Positions 1 to 8,236 are shown, counted from the first letter of the stretch. The stretch is DNA of 14,849 bases from Rhizobium sp. Q54 (GCA_945865745.1 CAMBFP010000012.1:1-14849), one strand, 5' to 3'. Program-made: numbers and translations. The notes: generated by a model not told the origin, from the sequence alone.

Positions 1-1
1 T

Positions 2-106
2 AGATTCGACGTCACCTTCCCCCTTCCTGGTCAATGGGATGCGGTAATTATGATCTCTCAAGGACAAGATAAACTTTACCTAACAAGGCACTATGTTGTG
101 CAGTAA
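2..106 (+). CDS. ccoH: FixH/CcoH family protein, C-terminal fragment
   Basis: An open frame enters from the left edge and stops at 104-106. Its 34 visible residues include the segment PLPGQWD followed by a hydrophobic beta-strand-like stretch. This resembles the periplasmic end of FixH/CcoH, where a proline-glycine-tryptophan-aspartate motif is typical. FixH is a membrane-anchored protein needed for maturation of cbb3-type cytochrome c oxidase, probably in copper handling with CcoI. The frame overlaps the start of the downstream copper ATPase gene by 14 nt, and fixG-fixH-fixI-fixS is the classical order, so position supports the call as much as sequence does. The N-terminus, including any membrane anchor, lies outside the window. 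The call is made from a short fragment and rests on context. Confidence 0.7.
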   Translation, partial: RFDVTFPLPGQWDAVIMISQGQDKLYLTRHYVVQ

Positions 107-2417
107 ATGCCTGCATTGCGGCGAAGAAACACAAGAAGAATTTTGCTGCTTAGGATGCAGTGCAGCTTACAAAGTCATCAATAAACTAGGCTTTAACAAT
201 TACTACAAACTGCGTGAAGAAAATTTTTCTGCCGGAAAAATTAAGCCAGAAATCGGTGGAAAATTAGATATTTCAGAATTTGTTTCTCATGAAGAGAGTA
301 ACGCGAATTCAGTTTCATTAATGGTGCAAGGAATGCATTGCGCCGCTTGTATATGGCTGATTGAAAGCATTTTGAAAAAACAAAAAAATGTCTTAACTGC
401 GCGCGTCAATCTCTCAAAAAAAACTCTGTTTTTACGTTGGCAAGGCGAGGCAAAAGATGGCAATAATCTGATTCAAATAATTCACGACATCGGTTACAAG
501 CTTCTTCCTTTTGACGAAGAAATCCTCAATTCCACCGAAAAAAAATACAACGATGAAATTCTGCGCGCCCTTGCCGTTGCTGGATTTGGAACTGGCAATA
601 TCATGCTATTTTCTTTTTCTTTGTGGTTTGCTGATACAATTGAAATGGGCGCTCAAACTAGAAATTTATTACATCTTTTTTCGTCGCTGATTGCTCTTCC
701 AGTAATTATTTTTTCAGCGCGACCGTTTTTTGTATCAGCTGCACGCTCAATAAAATCAGGCTATCCAAACATGGACCTGGCGATTTCAATCGCGATTTTT
801 TTGGCCTGCGTGGTGAGTTTACTCGAAACTTTTAGAGGCGCGAGTCACGTCTATTTTGACTCGGCAGTGATGCTGACTTTCTTCCTACTGATTGGTCGTT
901 ATCTCGATTTAAAAGCCCGCAAAAAAGCATTTGCGATGGCGAAGGAATTTACCTTGCTCGCCGCAAGTTTTGGACGAATCGAAGAAGATAAAAAAATTAA
1001 AATTCTGCCCACCAAGCAATTGCATGAAGGCATGATTTTGCTAGTCTCGGCTGGTGAAAAAATTGCTGCTGATGGCATTGTAATTTCAGGCGAAAGTGAA
1101 ATTGACATCGCTTTAATTACTGGCGAAAGCCTGCCGAAAAAAATCACGCAAGGATGTGAAGTTTTTGCCGGCACAATCAATCTGTCGCAGCCTATAAAAA
1201 TCAGAATTACCAAATCGCCAAAAAATAGCTTACTCGCCGAAATTATTCGTTTGAGCGAAGAAGCAGAAAGTAAAAAAATTCACTACATTCGCCTCGCTGA
1301 TTACCTCTCAAGATTTTATACGCCAGCTGTTCACCTACTTGCCTTAGCAACCTTTTGCTTTTGGTTAAAAAATGGCTGGGAAATTGCTTTAATGAACGCG
1401 ACTGCAGTTTTAATTATCACTTGTCCGTGCGCTCTGGCTCTCGCCGTACCAATTGTGCAAACAATCCTAATCTCAAATTTTTTGCGAAAAGGAATTTTAG
1501 TAAAGTCGGGTGAAGCCTTGGAAAAGCTGAGTAAAATTGATGTCGTAGTTTTTGATAAAACCGGAAGTTTAACGATTGGCTCACCGAAATTAGTCGAAAT
1601 AAAAATACTAAACGGCAATGAAAATAGTTTTCTAAAACTTGCCGCCTCACTCACAAAAAATAGTCGTCATCCGATCGCGCAGGCAATTTCAGCTAGCTAT
1701 AACGAAAATTTAGAAGAGCTTTTGATCGAGGAAAATCAAGGCTTTGGACTAGAGGCAAATTTTGAAAATAAAATTTTACGACTTGGTCGCAAAGATTTTT
1801 GTGATGTAAAAAGTGAGTTCAAAAACACAGAAAATTTACTCACCTGTTTCGTAAAATTCGGCGAAAGTGAAGCGGTATTTTTATTTTCCGATGAAATTAA
1901 ATCTGATGCGGATGTAGTCATTGCAAACCTTCGCAGCTCGGGTAAAAAAATAATTTTACTTTCTGGCGACTCAGAAAAGGCAGTTGAGTCCGTAGCAAAG
2001 AAATTGGGAATCACTGAATTTTATTTCGAGCAAACACCAACTTCAAAAGTTAAATTCCTACAGAAATTAGAAAAATTTGTAATGGTTGGTGATGGTCTTA
2101 ACGACGCTCCAGCTCTGGCCTTAGCGCATGTTTCAATTTCTTTCTCCCGAGCCTCTGACATCTCGCAAAATGTTGCCGACATAATAATTCAGGGACAAAA
2201 ATTAACGCCAATTCTTGAGCTGATTAACTCTTCAACAAAAGCTATTTCGCTCATGAAACAGAATCTTCTAATTGCCCTGATTTACAATCTAATCGCCGTT
2301 CCTTACGCCATCGCCGGCCATGTGGTGCCGCTGGTTGCAGCCATTGCGATGTCATCATCTTCGTTGTTGGTTCTTTTTAACTCGCTACGCATGAATTCAA
2401 AAAAATGTCTGTCTTAA
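93..2417 (+). CDS. ccoI: CcoI/FixI copper-translocating P1B-type ATPase
   Basis: Membrane copper ATPase that supplies copper for assembly of cbb3 cytochrome oxidase. The 774-residue protein starts with a cysteine-rich segment (CSKCLHCG, then FCCLGC, residues 3-22) typical of FixI, followed by a heavy-metal-associated domain with GMHCAAC at 80-86. The transmembrane metal site CPC is at 444-446, the actuator loop has TGES, the nucleotide-binding domain has the SRHP motif, and the hinge is GDGLNDAP at 666-673. The phosphorylated aspartate is D488 in DKTGS; the family consensus is DKTGT, so the threonine is conservatively replaced by serine. Length is normal for the family and all catalytic landmarks are present. 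The ATG at 93 overlaps fixH and keeps the N-terminal cysteines; a weak AAGG lies just upstream. It overlaps ccoS at its 3' end. Identification is firm. Confidence 0.95.
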   Translation: MLCSKCLHCGEETQEEFCCLGCSAAYKVINKLGFNNYYKLREENFSAGKIKPEIGGKLDISEFVSHEESNANSVSLMVQGMHCAACIWLIESILKKQKNVLTARVNLSKKTLFLRWQGEAKDGNNLIQIIHDIGYKLLPFDEEILNSTEKKYNDEILRALAVAGFGTGNIMLFSFSLWFADTIEMGAQTRNLLHLFSSLIALPVIIFSARPFFVSAARSIKSGYPNMDLAISIAIFLACVVSLLETFRGASHVYFDSAVMLTFFLLIGRYLDLKARKKAFAMAKEFTLLAASFGRIEEDKKIKILPTKQLHEGMILLVSAGEKIAADGIVISGESEIDIALITGESLPKKITQGCEVFAGTINLSQPIKIRITKSPKNSLLAEIIRLSEEAESKKIHYIRLADYLSRFYTPAVHLLALATFCFWLKNGWEIALMNATAVLIITCPCALALAVPIVQTILISNFLRKGILVKSGEALEKLSKIDVVVFDKTGSLTIGSPKLVEIKILNGNENSFLKLAASLTKNSRHPIAQAISASYNENLEELLIEENQGFGLEANFENKILRLGRKDFCDVKSEFKNTENLLTCFVKFGESEAVFLFSDEIKSDADVVIANLRSSGKKIILLSGDSEKAVESVAKKLGITEFYFEQTPTSKVKFLQKLEKFVMVGDGLNDAPALALAHVSISFSRASDISQNVADIIIQGQKLTPILELINSSTKAISLMKQNLLIALIYNLIAVPYAIAGHVVPLVAAIAMSSSSLLVLFNSLRMNSKKCLS

Positions 2418-2566
2418 TTTTTCTAATTCCAATCGCCCTTGCCACCGCCCTAATAGGTCTCGCTACTTTTTTGTGGAGCTTAAAAAATAAGCAGTACGAA
2501 GATCTTGATGGCGCCGCTAGTCGCATCTTGTTCGACGACGCCGAAGACGAAAAAAAACCCAAGTAA
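2405..2566 (+). CDS. ccoS: CcoS/FixS cbb3 oxidase assembly protein
   Basis: A 53-residue single-span membrane protein that starts inside the last codons of ccoI, with a 13-nt overlap in another frame. Residues 2-24 form one hydrophobic helix ending in FLWSLK. The following segment has the CcoS hallmark NKQYEDLDGAASRILFDD: a short polar linker, Y/F-x-D-L, then a small-residue run and an ILFDD-type motif. The tail is acidic and then lysine-rich. CcoS is required for incorporation of redox cofactors into cbb3 oxidase; its mechanism is not well defined. Order fixH-fixI-fixS is canonical and supports the call. No Shine-Dalgarno precedes the ATG, which suggests translational coupling to ccoI. It is the last recognisable gene of this operon. 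Confidence 0.92.
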   Translation: MSVLIFLIPIALATALIGLATFLWSLKNKQYEDLDGAASRILFDDAEDEKKPK

Positions 2567-2654
2567 CTTACCCTTATTTTTGTTGTCTTTTTACCCTCTG
2601 AAACTAAAGCTTGCGCATCCTTTATTTCCAAAGCTTCTCAGCATTTTTCTTCAC

Positions 2655-3305
2655 ATGAAAAAAAGTAATTTAATCATCCTTCTTTGCCTTATTTTGACTT
2701 CATGTAGTCAGCCATTTTGGCAAAAAGATGGTCAGCCAAAAATTAGAATTGTTGATTTGCAGGGAAAGTCTCGTCCGATAGTAACTCGCACTCCAGAGCT
2801 GAATGCTCAAGCCTTAGCATCTCAGGGCAAAATAGCTCCTTTTGAAAATCGTCCGGTGCAACAAGGCGAAATAAAATCTTACCAGCCACCAATCAAAAAT
2901 TATCAAGATCAAAACATCTCCAACGCAAAAGCCACTAGCGCCTTTCCTGCTGGACAGGCAACCGAAGAAATCTTTGGAGTGAATAAGAAAGAAGTCGTGC
3001 AGGATGTAGAATTCGACCTCAATGAATCAGTGGAAAAGAAAAAATATGTACGCTCTGGTAAAAAAGAAGTCAGCTCTGGTCAAAAGTTTTTTGTGCAAGT
3101 TGGATCATTCTCAAGTCGCAGCAGTGCCGATTCAATTTTGAAGAAAATGAAAAAATTTCACTCCGGAAAAATTGAAACTGTTGAGGGTGAAAAAACAATT
3201 TATCGCGTTTTGCTCGGACCATTTTCAGATAAAAATAAAGCCAAAGAAGTGGTGAAAAAAATTACCGATTCTGGTCGTGATGCCATTATAACTAAAGGTA
3301 GGTAA
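2655..3305 (+). CDS. SPOR-domain lipoprotein
   Basis: A 216-residue predicted lipoprotein. The chosen ATG at 2655 begins a classic lipoprotein signal: two lysines, a hydrophobic core, and lipobox LTSC with the lipidated cysteine at residue 17. The frame is open back to 2505, but those extra 50 codons would bury the signal peptide. Residues about 28-55 carry a charged segment (RIVDLQGKSRPIVTR), the middle is low complexity, and residues 144-216 are a SPOR domain (FFVQVGSFSSRSSAD, then YRVLLGPFSDKNKA). SPOR domains bind denuded glycan strands at septa. RlpA proteins also end in SPOR, but the double-psi beta-barrel of RlpA is not apparent here, so calling it RlpA would overreach. It shares one base with the next lipoprotein gene and leads a run that includes a carboxypeptidase, so a role in septal peptidoglycan is likely. 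Confidence 0.85.
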   Translation: MKKSNLIILLCLILTSCSQPFWQKDGQPKIRIVDLQGKSRPIVTRTPELNAQALASQGKIAPFENRPVQQGEIKSYQPPIKNYQDQNISNAKATSAFPAGQATEEIFGVNKKEVVQDVEFDLNESVEKKKYVRSGKKEVSSGQKFFVQVGSFSSRSSADSILKKMKKFHSGKIETVEGEKTIYRVLLGPFSDKNKAKEVVKKITDSGRDAIITKGR

Positions 3306-4072
3306 TGAGGCGCATTGCTGCTTTCTTTCCATTACTATTTCTGCTTTCTGCATGTTCTTCTGATCTCGATAAATCCAACGAAAATTTTAATAAAAAATAT
3401 CGCGAAGAAATTAAAAAAATTAATGAGCAGCGCAAACCAGACAAACAAGCCAATCAAGAAAAAATGTTTTCTAGGCCGCCAACTCCAGAAGAAGTTACCG
3501 AAGATTTAGCCAGTAAAATTGAGTATTATCCATATGTTGACATCGCCGAACTTGGCAAAAATCACGGGTCACAAAATCTTCCAAATCAAGAAATTTATGA
3601 ACAAGGCAGAATGAAAAACCCATCAAATTCCTTGTCGCCAAATGTTTTTGAAACAAATTACAATCTCGCTCTTTATCCGCCATTCCGCAAGATTGGCGCC
3701 GAGTTTGACACAATCAGCGTGCCCAAATTAGATGGCTTTGGCGTGACAACAGAAATGGCTGATAAAAGCTACCTTCTAGCTGGTAATAATTCCTTGCAGC
3801 GCGCAGTTGATTCGATTAATTCAAAAAAAACCGAGGATGATATTGAGATCAGCAAAATGCTAATTCAGGAAAAGAAAAAGATGCAGAGACAAAATAAAAC
3901 AAACCAAATTTTTGGTCAGCATCTTGATGATCAAGATGCCAGCACTCCAAAAAAATCAGCAAAAATAAAATCTTCAGCGACCCCCATTGCCAATAAAAAT
4001 AAGATACAAAATCAGGTTTCGGGCTTTGTCAGAACAGTCGTAAAAAACACAGATACCCCCATACAGAAATGA
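3305..4072 (+). CDS. Predicted lipoprotein of unknown function
   Basis: A 255-residue protein I do not recognise. It starts with a lipoprotein signal: MRR, a hydrophobic core, and lipobox LSAC with the lipidated cysteine at residue 17. A highly charged, probably helical linker follows (about 18-60). The central part (about 65-165) looks most structured, with aromatic-rich stretches such as EYYPYVDIAELGKNH, LALYPPFRKIGAEFD and DGFGVTTEMADKSYLLAG. The C-terminal third is lysine/glutamine-rich and looks disordered. No catalytic motif is visible. The ATG overlaps the stop of the SPOR lipoprotein by one base, and the gene overlaps the carboxypeptidase gene by 4 nt (ATGA). An envelope role with those two neighbours is inferred from context only. 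Confidence 0.8.
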   Translation: MRRIAAFFPLLFLLSACSSDLDKSNENFNKKYREEIKKINEQRKPDKQANQEKMFSRPPTPEEVTEDLASKIEYYPYVDIAELGKNHGSQNLPNQEIYEQGRMKNPSNSLSPNVFETNYNLALYPPFRKIGAEFDTISVPKLDGFGVTTEMADKSYLLAGNNSLQRAVDSINSKKTEDDIEISKMLIQEKKKMQRQNKTNQIFGQHLDDQDASTPKKSAKIKSSATPIANKNKIQNQVSGFVRTVVKNTDTPIQK

Positions 4073-5217
4073 AGTTAATTCTCGCGCTATTATTTCTTTT
4101 TGCTGCGCCTGCAAAGGCCGATGAAATCAGTAAAGCTCTGCATGAAGCACAGTTTTATTTTCTAATCGATGCCGACACTAAAGAGGTGCTACTCTCCAAA
4201 AATGCTGACGCTCGCATCGCTCCTTCTTCGATGACAAAAATTATGACCGCTTATGTGGTCTTTGATCAAATTCAGAAGGGCAAAATTTCTCTTAATAGTC
4301 AGTGCTTGGTCGGTAAAGATGCGTGGCATAAATCTGGCTCAAGTATGTTTTTAAATTATGGCGACGTGGTTTCGATCGATTCTTTAGTGAAGGGTTTGTT
4401 GGCGGTTTCTGGCAATGACGCATCGATCGCTCTGGCTGAAAGTACCGCTGGCGGTCTCAATAATTTTGTCGCCTTGATGAATGGTAAGGCAAAAGAATTG
4501 GGGTTAAAAAATAGCCATTTTCGTAATCCGCACGGACTCAGTGAGCCTGATCACTACATGAGTATTCGCGATTTAGCTACGCTGGCAATCCGCTTGCACC
4601 AAGACTTCCCGCAATATTCACATTACTTTGGTATTCCAGAATTTACTTATCGCAACATCACTCAGCGCAATCGCAATCCACTGATTCGCGAAAATTATGA
4701 CGGCATTGTTGGCGGTAAAACAGGACATACTAACGAAGGCGGATATGGGGTTATCGGCATCGTCAAGCGCAATCATCGCCACCTAATCGCAGTGATGAAT
4801 AAGGGCAAAACACCAAGGCAAAGAACTGAGATTATTACAGACCTTCTTGATTACGGTTTTCATAATTATAAAAAACTAATTCTCTTCGAAAAAAATCAAA
4901 CCGTAGCGCAACTGCCAACTTGGCTTGGTACTCGATCAAAGATTGACGCGATAACTTCAGAACAAATCGCCTTTACCATTCCAAGAGAATATTCATTTGA
5001 TGAGGTGAGGGTTAGCGTTAAATATAAAGGTCCGCTTTACGCCCCGATTAAAATCAATAGCGCGATTGCAGATTTAGTGATTGAAATCAAAGGCTACAAA
5101 AATTTTTCCTATCCACTTTTTGCCAAAGAAAAAATTGACAAGGCTGGACGCCTCAAGAGGATAAGCCAAATTCTGCGCTATAAAACACGCAACTTTTACA
5201 ACAAAATTTTTCACTAA
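4069..5217 (+). CDS. D-alanyl-D-alanine carboxypeptidase (peptidase S11, DacA/DacF-like)
   Basis: Low-molecular-weight penicillin-binding protein that removes the terminal D-Ala from peptidoglycan stem pentapeptides in the periplasm. All three active-site motifs of the family are present: SxxK as S54-M-T-K57, SGN at 114-116, and KTG at 217-219 within GGKTGHTNEGGYG. A cleavable signal peptide ends near AKADE (about residue 18). The catalytic domain runs to about residue 265, followed by a beta-rich PBP5-C-like region at about 280-350 and a basic, amphipathic C-terminus that could hold the enzyme at the membrane surface. Length (382) is normal for the family. It overlaps the preceding lipoprotein gene by 4 nt and ends one base before ybaB. 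DacA, DacC and DacF cannot be told apart from sequence alone. Confidence 0.95.
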   Translation: MKLILALLFLFAAPAKADEISKALHEAQFYFLIDADTKEVLLSKNADARIAPSSMTKIMTAYVVFDQIQKGKISLNSQCLVGKDAWHKSGSSMFLNYGDVVSIDSLVKGLLAVSGNDASIALAESTAGGLNNFVALMNGKAKELGLKNSHFRNPHGLSEPDHYMSIRDLATLAIRLHQDFPQYSHYFGIPEFTYRNITQRNRNPLIRENYDGIVGGKTGHTNEGGYGVIGIVKRNHRHLIAVMNKGKTPRQRTEIITDLLDYGFHNYKKLILFEKNQTVAQLPTWLGTRSKIDAITSEQIAFTIPREYSFDEVRVSVKYKGPLYAPIKINSAIADLVIEIKGYKNFSYPLFAKEKIDKAGRLKRISQILRYKTRNFYNKIFH

Positions 5218-5218
5218 A

Positions 5219-5533
5219 ATGGACATCAAAATGCTCATGCGCCAAGCGCAAGAGGTGCAAAAGAAGATGCAAAAAATTCAAGATGAGTTGGCGCACCAAG
5301 AGTTTGAAGGCGCCTCAGCTGGTGGCATGGTTAAAATTTCTATTACTGGCGCCGGTTTGGCAAAAAAAATTTTAATTGATCCATCGCTAATCAATAAGGA
5401 TGAGAAAGAAATTCTTGAAGACTTACTAATTGCAGCTTTCAACGATGCCAAAAAAAGAGCAGATGATGGCTCTAGCGATACAGTCCGCAGCGCCACTAGC
5501 GGATTGCAACTTCCTCCTGGATTCAAGTTTTAA
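5219..5533 (+). CDS. YbaB/EbfC family nucleoid-associated DNA-binding protein
   Basis: A 104-residue cytoplasmic protein of the YbaB/EbfC family, which form tweezer-like dimers that bind DNA and influence nucleoid organisation. The N-terminal helix is rich in methionine, glutamine and lysine (MLMRQAQEVQKKMQKIQDEL), followed by the family's central beta region (GMVKISITGAGLAKKILIDP) and a final helix ending in a glycine/proline-rich tail (GLQLPPGFKF). Length is normal. In many bacteria this gene lies between dnaX and recR; here it sits one base after a carboxypeptidase gene and three bases before trpF, so the usual linkage is lost. No Shine-Dalgarno precedes the ATG, and coupling to the upstream stop codon is likely. 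Confidence 0.9.
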   Translation: MDIKMLMRQAQEVQKKMQKIQDELAHQEFEGASAGGMVKISITGAGLAKKILIDPSLINKDEKEILEDLLIAAFNDAKKRADDGSSDTVRSATSGLQLPPGFKF

Positions 5534-5536
5534 TCA

Positions 5537-6166
5537 ATGCGCGAAATAAAGGTGAAGCTCTGCGGCTTTACAGAAAAAGAATCTTTGCGCGTGGCCATTG
5601 AGGCGAAGTGTGATTTTATTGGTTTTGTTTTTTATGAAAAATCTCCGCGCTACATCGCGCTCGAGTCTGCCTCAATTCTTGCCCGAATAATTCCCGCAAC
5701 AATTGCCAAAGTTGCAGTTTTGGTTGATCCTGATTTTGAATTTCTTGCCAAGATTTCTCAAAAATTCTCGCCTGATTTTTTTCAATTTCATGGCAATGAA
5801 AATATAAATTTTCTGCGTGAAGTGCGAAAAAAATTCCCTCAAATAAAAATTATCAAAGCCTTCAGAATCAGCGAGGCCGCAGATCTTGAACTTGTTAAAA
5901 ATTTTGAAGATGTCGCAGATTTATTTCTTCTCGACGGCGCAAAACCCGGAAGCGGAAAAAGTTTTAAATGGGAAATGTTAAAGAATTTTTCTACCAAAAA
6001 AAACTGGTTTCTGTCCGGCGGATTGAATGCTGACTACCTCGATGAAGCCTTGAAAATCAGCGGCGCAAAGATGATAGACATATCATCGGGAATTGAAAAA
6101 TATTCTGGTCAAAAATCACCAGAACTCATCCAAGAATTAATGACAAAGGTCAAAAATGTTTGTTAA
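5537..6166 (+). CDS. trpF: Phosphoribosylanthranilate isomerase
   Basis: Third step of tryptophan biosynthesis: an Amadori rearrangement of N-(5-phosphoribosyl)anthranilate. The 209-residue TIM barrel has the catalytic cysteine in KLCG (C9), the GFVFYEKSPRY segment (29-39), FQFHGNE (82-88), and the catalytic aspartate D133 in LLDGAKPGSGKSF. The phosphate-binding loops are SGGLN (160-164) and DISSGIE (181-187). Length and motifs are complete, so the gene looks functional. In alphaproteobacteria trpF is commonly followed by trpB and trpA; here it is followed, with an 11-nt overlap, by a transporter gene, and no other trp gene is visible. Whether the rest of the pathway exists elsewhere cannot be judged from the window. 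Confidence 0.93.
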   Translation: MREIKVKLCGFTEKESLRVAIEAKCDFIGFVFYEKSPRYIALESASILARIIPATIAKVAVLVDPDFEFLAKISQKFSPDFFQFHGNENINFLREVRKKFPQIKIIKAFRISEAADLELVKNFEDVADLFLLDGAKPGSGKSFKWEMLKNFSTKKNWFLSGGLNADYLDEALKISGAKMIDISSGIEKYSGQKSPELIQELMTKVKNVC

Positions 6167-8117
6167 AATCAGAAATTTTTTATTCGGAAATCCGCTCGAT
6201 CCTTTTAACAAAGACACGCGCAGGCACATATCTCTTGTTGCTTTTTTAGCCTGGGTTGGGCTCGGCGCAGACGGAATTTCTTCTTCTTGTTACGGTCCAG
6301 AAGAAGCATTTCTTGCGCTTGGCAGTCACGAAGAATTAGCGATTTATTTGGCCATCGCCATCGCCTTTACCGTCTTCATTATTTCTTACGCTTACACGCA
6401 AGTAATAGAACTTTTTCCAAATGGCGGAGGTGGTTACCGCGTAGCTACACGCTTACTTGGGCGTCACGCAGGACTTGTATCGGGCATGGCACTAATTATT
6501 GATTATGTTCTCACTATTGCGATCTCGATTGCCAGTGGAGTTGATGCAATCTTCAGTTTTCTGCCGGCGGACTGGCAACAGGCAAAATTAATCGTGGCGC
6601 TCTGTTTAGTTATCCTTCTTGCGATCCTTAATTTGCGCGGCATGAAGGAGTCGATAAAATTTTTGATGCCGGTATTTCTTGGCTTCATTGTTACTCATAT
6701 TTTTCTCATTATTTACGGAATAGTAGCTCATCACTATGGCTTGTCCGCCTTAGTGCCCAAAGCGGTCGCAGAAACGGGAGAGATGAAGAATTCCTTGGGA
6801 TGGATTTTTGTATTTTCTGTTTTTCTAAAAGCGCTTTCGATGGGAGGCGGCACCTTCACTGGTTTGGAAGCGGTTTCTAATAATGTAAATACACTTTCAG
6901 AACCCCGCATTCGCACCGCAAAAATAACAATGTTTTTAGTGGCCGTATCTCTGGCCTTCACAGCCGCCGGCATTATTCTGCTCTATTTGCTTTGGGGAGT
7001 TAGTAAGGTTGATGGACAAACTCTCAACGCCACCGTCTTTTACTCGATTACTCAAACATGGATTTACAACGATACCCAGCTTAGCCACATCATCGTTCCG
7101 ATTGTGCTAATTTTTGAAGCCGGACTATTAGTTGTTGCTGCAAATGCCGGATTTCTTGCCGGTCCAAATGTGATTGCTAACATGGCCTCCGATGAATGGA
7201 TGCCAAAATCTTTCAGCTCTCTTTCGAGCCGCTTAGTAGTTAAAAATGGCATTGTATTCATGGCTGTCGCGGCCTTAGTAACCCTGGTAATCACTGACGG
7301 ATCAGTGCATGTTTTGGTGGTGCTTTACTCGATTAATGTGTTCATCACTTTCTCAATGTCGCTTCTTGGGCTAAGTATTTATTGGTTCCGTCATCGTCAT
7401 CGCCAAGAAAAATGGCTGAGCAAATTAACGATTTCAGTGATTGGATTCATCGTCTGCAGCAGTATCTTACTCATCACTATTTTCGAAAAATTTTATGAGG
7501 GCGGCTGGATAACTTTACTGATAACCTCGATCTTTGTTGGCTCGGGATTATTGATTCGCAGAATGTATCGCCGCTTCAAAATAAATCTGATGCAGAAGGA
7601 GGCAGAATTTTATAATTACGAATTTTTACCATCTGATCCAAACCTCTCAGCCGTTGATAAATCTGCGCCTACAGCAGCAATTATTGTCGATCAAACTTTT
7701 GGTAGTGGCATGAATTGCCTGCTCGAAATCAAAAAACTTTTCCCAGGAATTTTTAAAAATTTTATTTTTGTGACTGTCGGCGAAGTTGATTCAAACACGA
7801 TGCGCGAAGAAAAAAGATGGCGAGACATGCGCAGAAAAACTAAATCTATTTTGAATAAATATAAAAATTACTGCAACGCCAATGGCCGTTTTGCTAAGGC
7901 CTACATTGGCTATGACACTGACGTCGTGGAGAAATTAACTCAACTTACCAATCGCGTTTCCAAAGATTATCCAAATGTTTTATTCTTCGGAACGAAATTC
8001 ATCTTTGACAACGAAAACATTTTTACTCAAATTCTTTTTAACCATATTCCCTACATCATGCAGCGTCGTCTTCACACGAAGGGACAAAATATGGTTATTC
8101 TCCCAATGAAAATCTAA
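6156..8117 (+). CDS. APC-superfamily transporter, KimA-like (probable potassium importer)
   Basis: A 653-residue membrane protein with about twelve hydrophobic segments up to about residue 475, then a soluble cytoplasmic domain to the end. The sequence resembles the KimA (YdaO) potassium importers of the APC superfamily. Examples are DGISSSCYG (39-47), LFPNGGGGYRV, IIDYVLTIAISIASG (114-128) and FTGLEAVSNNV (234-244). From memory of KimA, potassium is contacted by an Asp/Tyr pair seven residues apart in TM1, an Asp and a Ser in TM3, and a Thr in TM6. Plausible equivalents here are D39/Y46, D116, S124 and T235. Annotation pipelines may call it an amino acid permease, and that remains possible. 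The C-terminal domain corresponds in position to KimA's cytoplasmic dimerisation domain. An AAAGG precedes the ATG, which overlaps trpF by 11 nt. Confidence 0.85.
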   Translation: MFVKIRNFLFGNPLDPFNKDTRRHISLVAFLAWVGLGADGISSSCYGPEEAFLALGSHEELAIYLAIAIAFTVFIISYAYTQVIELFPNGGGGYRVATRLLGRHAGLVSGMALIIDYVLTIAISIASGVDAIFSFLPADWQQAKLIVALCLVILLAILNLRGMKESIKFLMPVFLGFIVTHIFLIIYGIVAHHYGLSALVPKAVAETGEMKNSLGWIFVFSVFLKALSMGGGTFTGLEAVSNNVNTLSEPRIRTAKITMFLVAVSLAFTAAGIILLYLLWGVSKVDGQTLNATVFYSITQTWIYNDTQLSHIIVPIVLIFEAGLLVVAANAGFLAGPNVIANMASDEWMPKSFSSLSSRLVVKNGIVFMAVAALVTLVITDGSVHVLVVLYSINVFITFSMSLLGLSIYWFRHRHRQEKWLSKLTISVIGFIVCSSILLITIFEKFYEGGWITLLITSIFVGSGLLIRRMYRRFKINLMQKEAEFYNYEFLPSDPNLSAVDKSAPTAAIIVDQTFGSGMNCLLEIKKLFPGIFKNFIFVTVGEVDSNTMREEKRWRDMRRKTKSILNKYKNYCNANGRFAKAYIGYDTDVVEKLTQLTNRVSKDYPNVLFFGTKFIFDNENIFTQILFNHIPYIMQRRLHTKGQNMVILPMKI

Positions 8118-8159
8118 ATTTTGGGTTCGTTTCAAACAAAACCTTCTTAATTTCTTCAA

Positions 8160-8236
8160 GAGCCCGTAGCTCAGCTGGATAGAGCAACAGCCTTCTAAGC
8201 TGTAGGTCAGGCGTTCGAATCGCCTCGGGCTCACCA
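8160..8236 (+). tRNA. tRNA-Arg (anticodon TCT)
   Basis: A complete cloverleaf can be drawn. The acceptor stem 8160-8166 pairs with 8226-8232 over all seven bases, the discriminator is A8233, and CCA is encoded at 8234-8236. The anticodon stem 8187-8191/8199-8203 encloses the loop CTTCTAA, with anticodon TCT at 8194-8196, which reads AGA arginine codons. The T arm has the GTTCGAATC loop sequence and the D arm has AGCTC...GGATAGAGC. It lies between the transporter gene and rplM on the same strand. Confidence 0.97.

Noticed and set aside
2607..2640. Two AAAGCTT copies in the spacer between ccoS and the SPOR lipoprotein
   Set aside because: Seven bases repeated twice in A/T-rich sequence is within chance, and no promoter or operator arrangement accompanies them.
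2505..2654. 50-codon N-terminal extension of the SPOR lipoprotein
   Set aside because: It overlaps ccoS in another frame and would place the lipoprotein signal peptide internally; the ATG at 2655 starts exactly at a normal signal sequence.
8120..8150. Weak hairpin after the KimA-like gene as a terminator
   Set aside because: Arms GGTT-GTT/AAC-AACC need bulges and a 3-base loop, and only a broken T tract follows.
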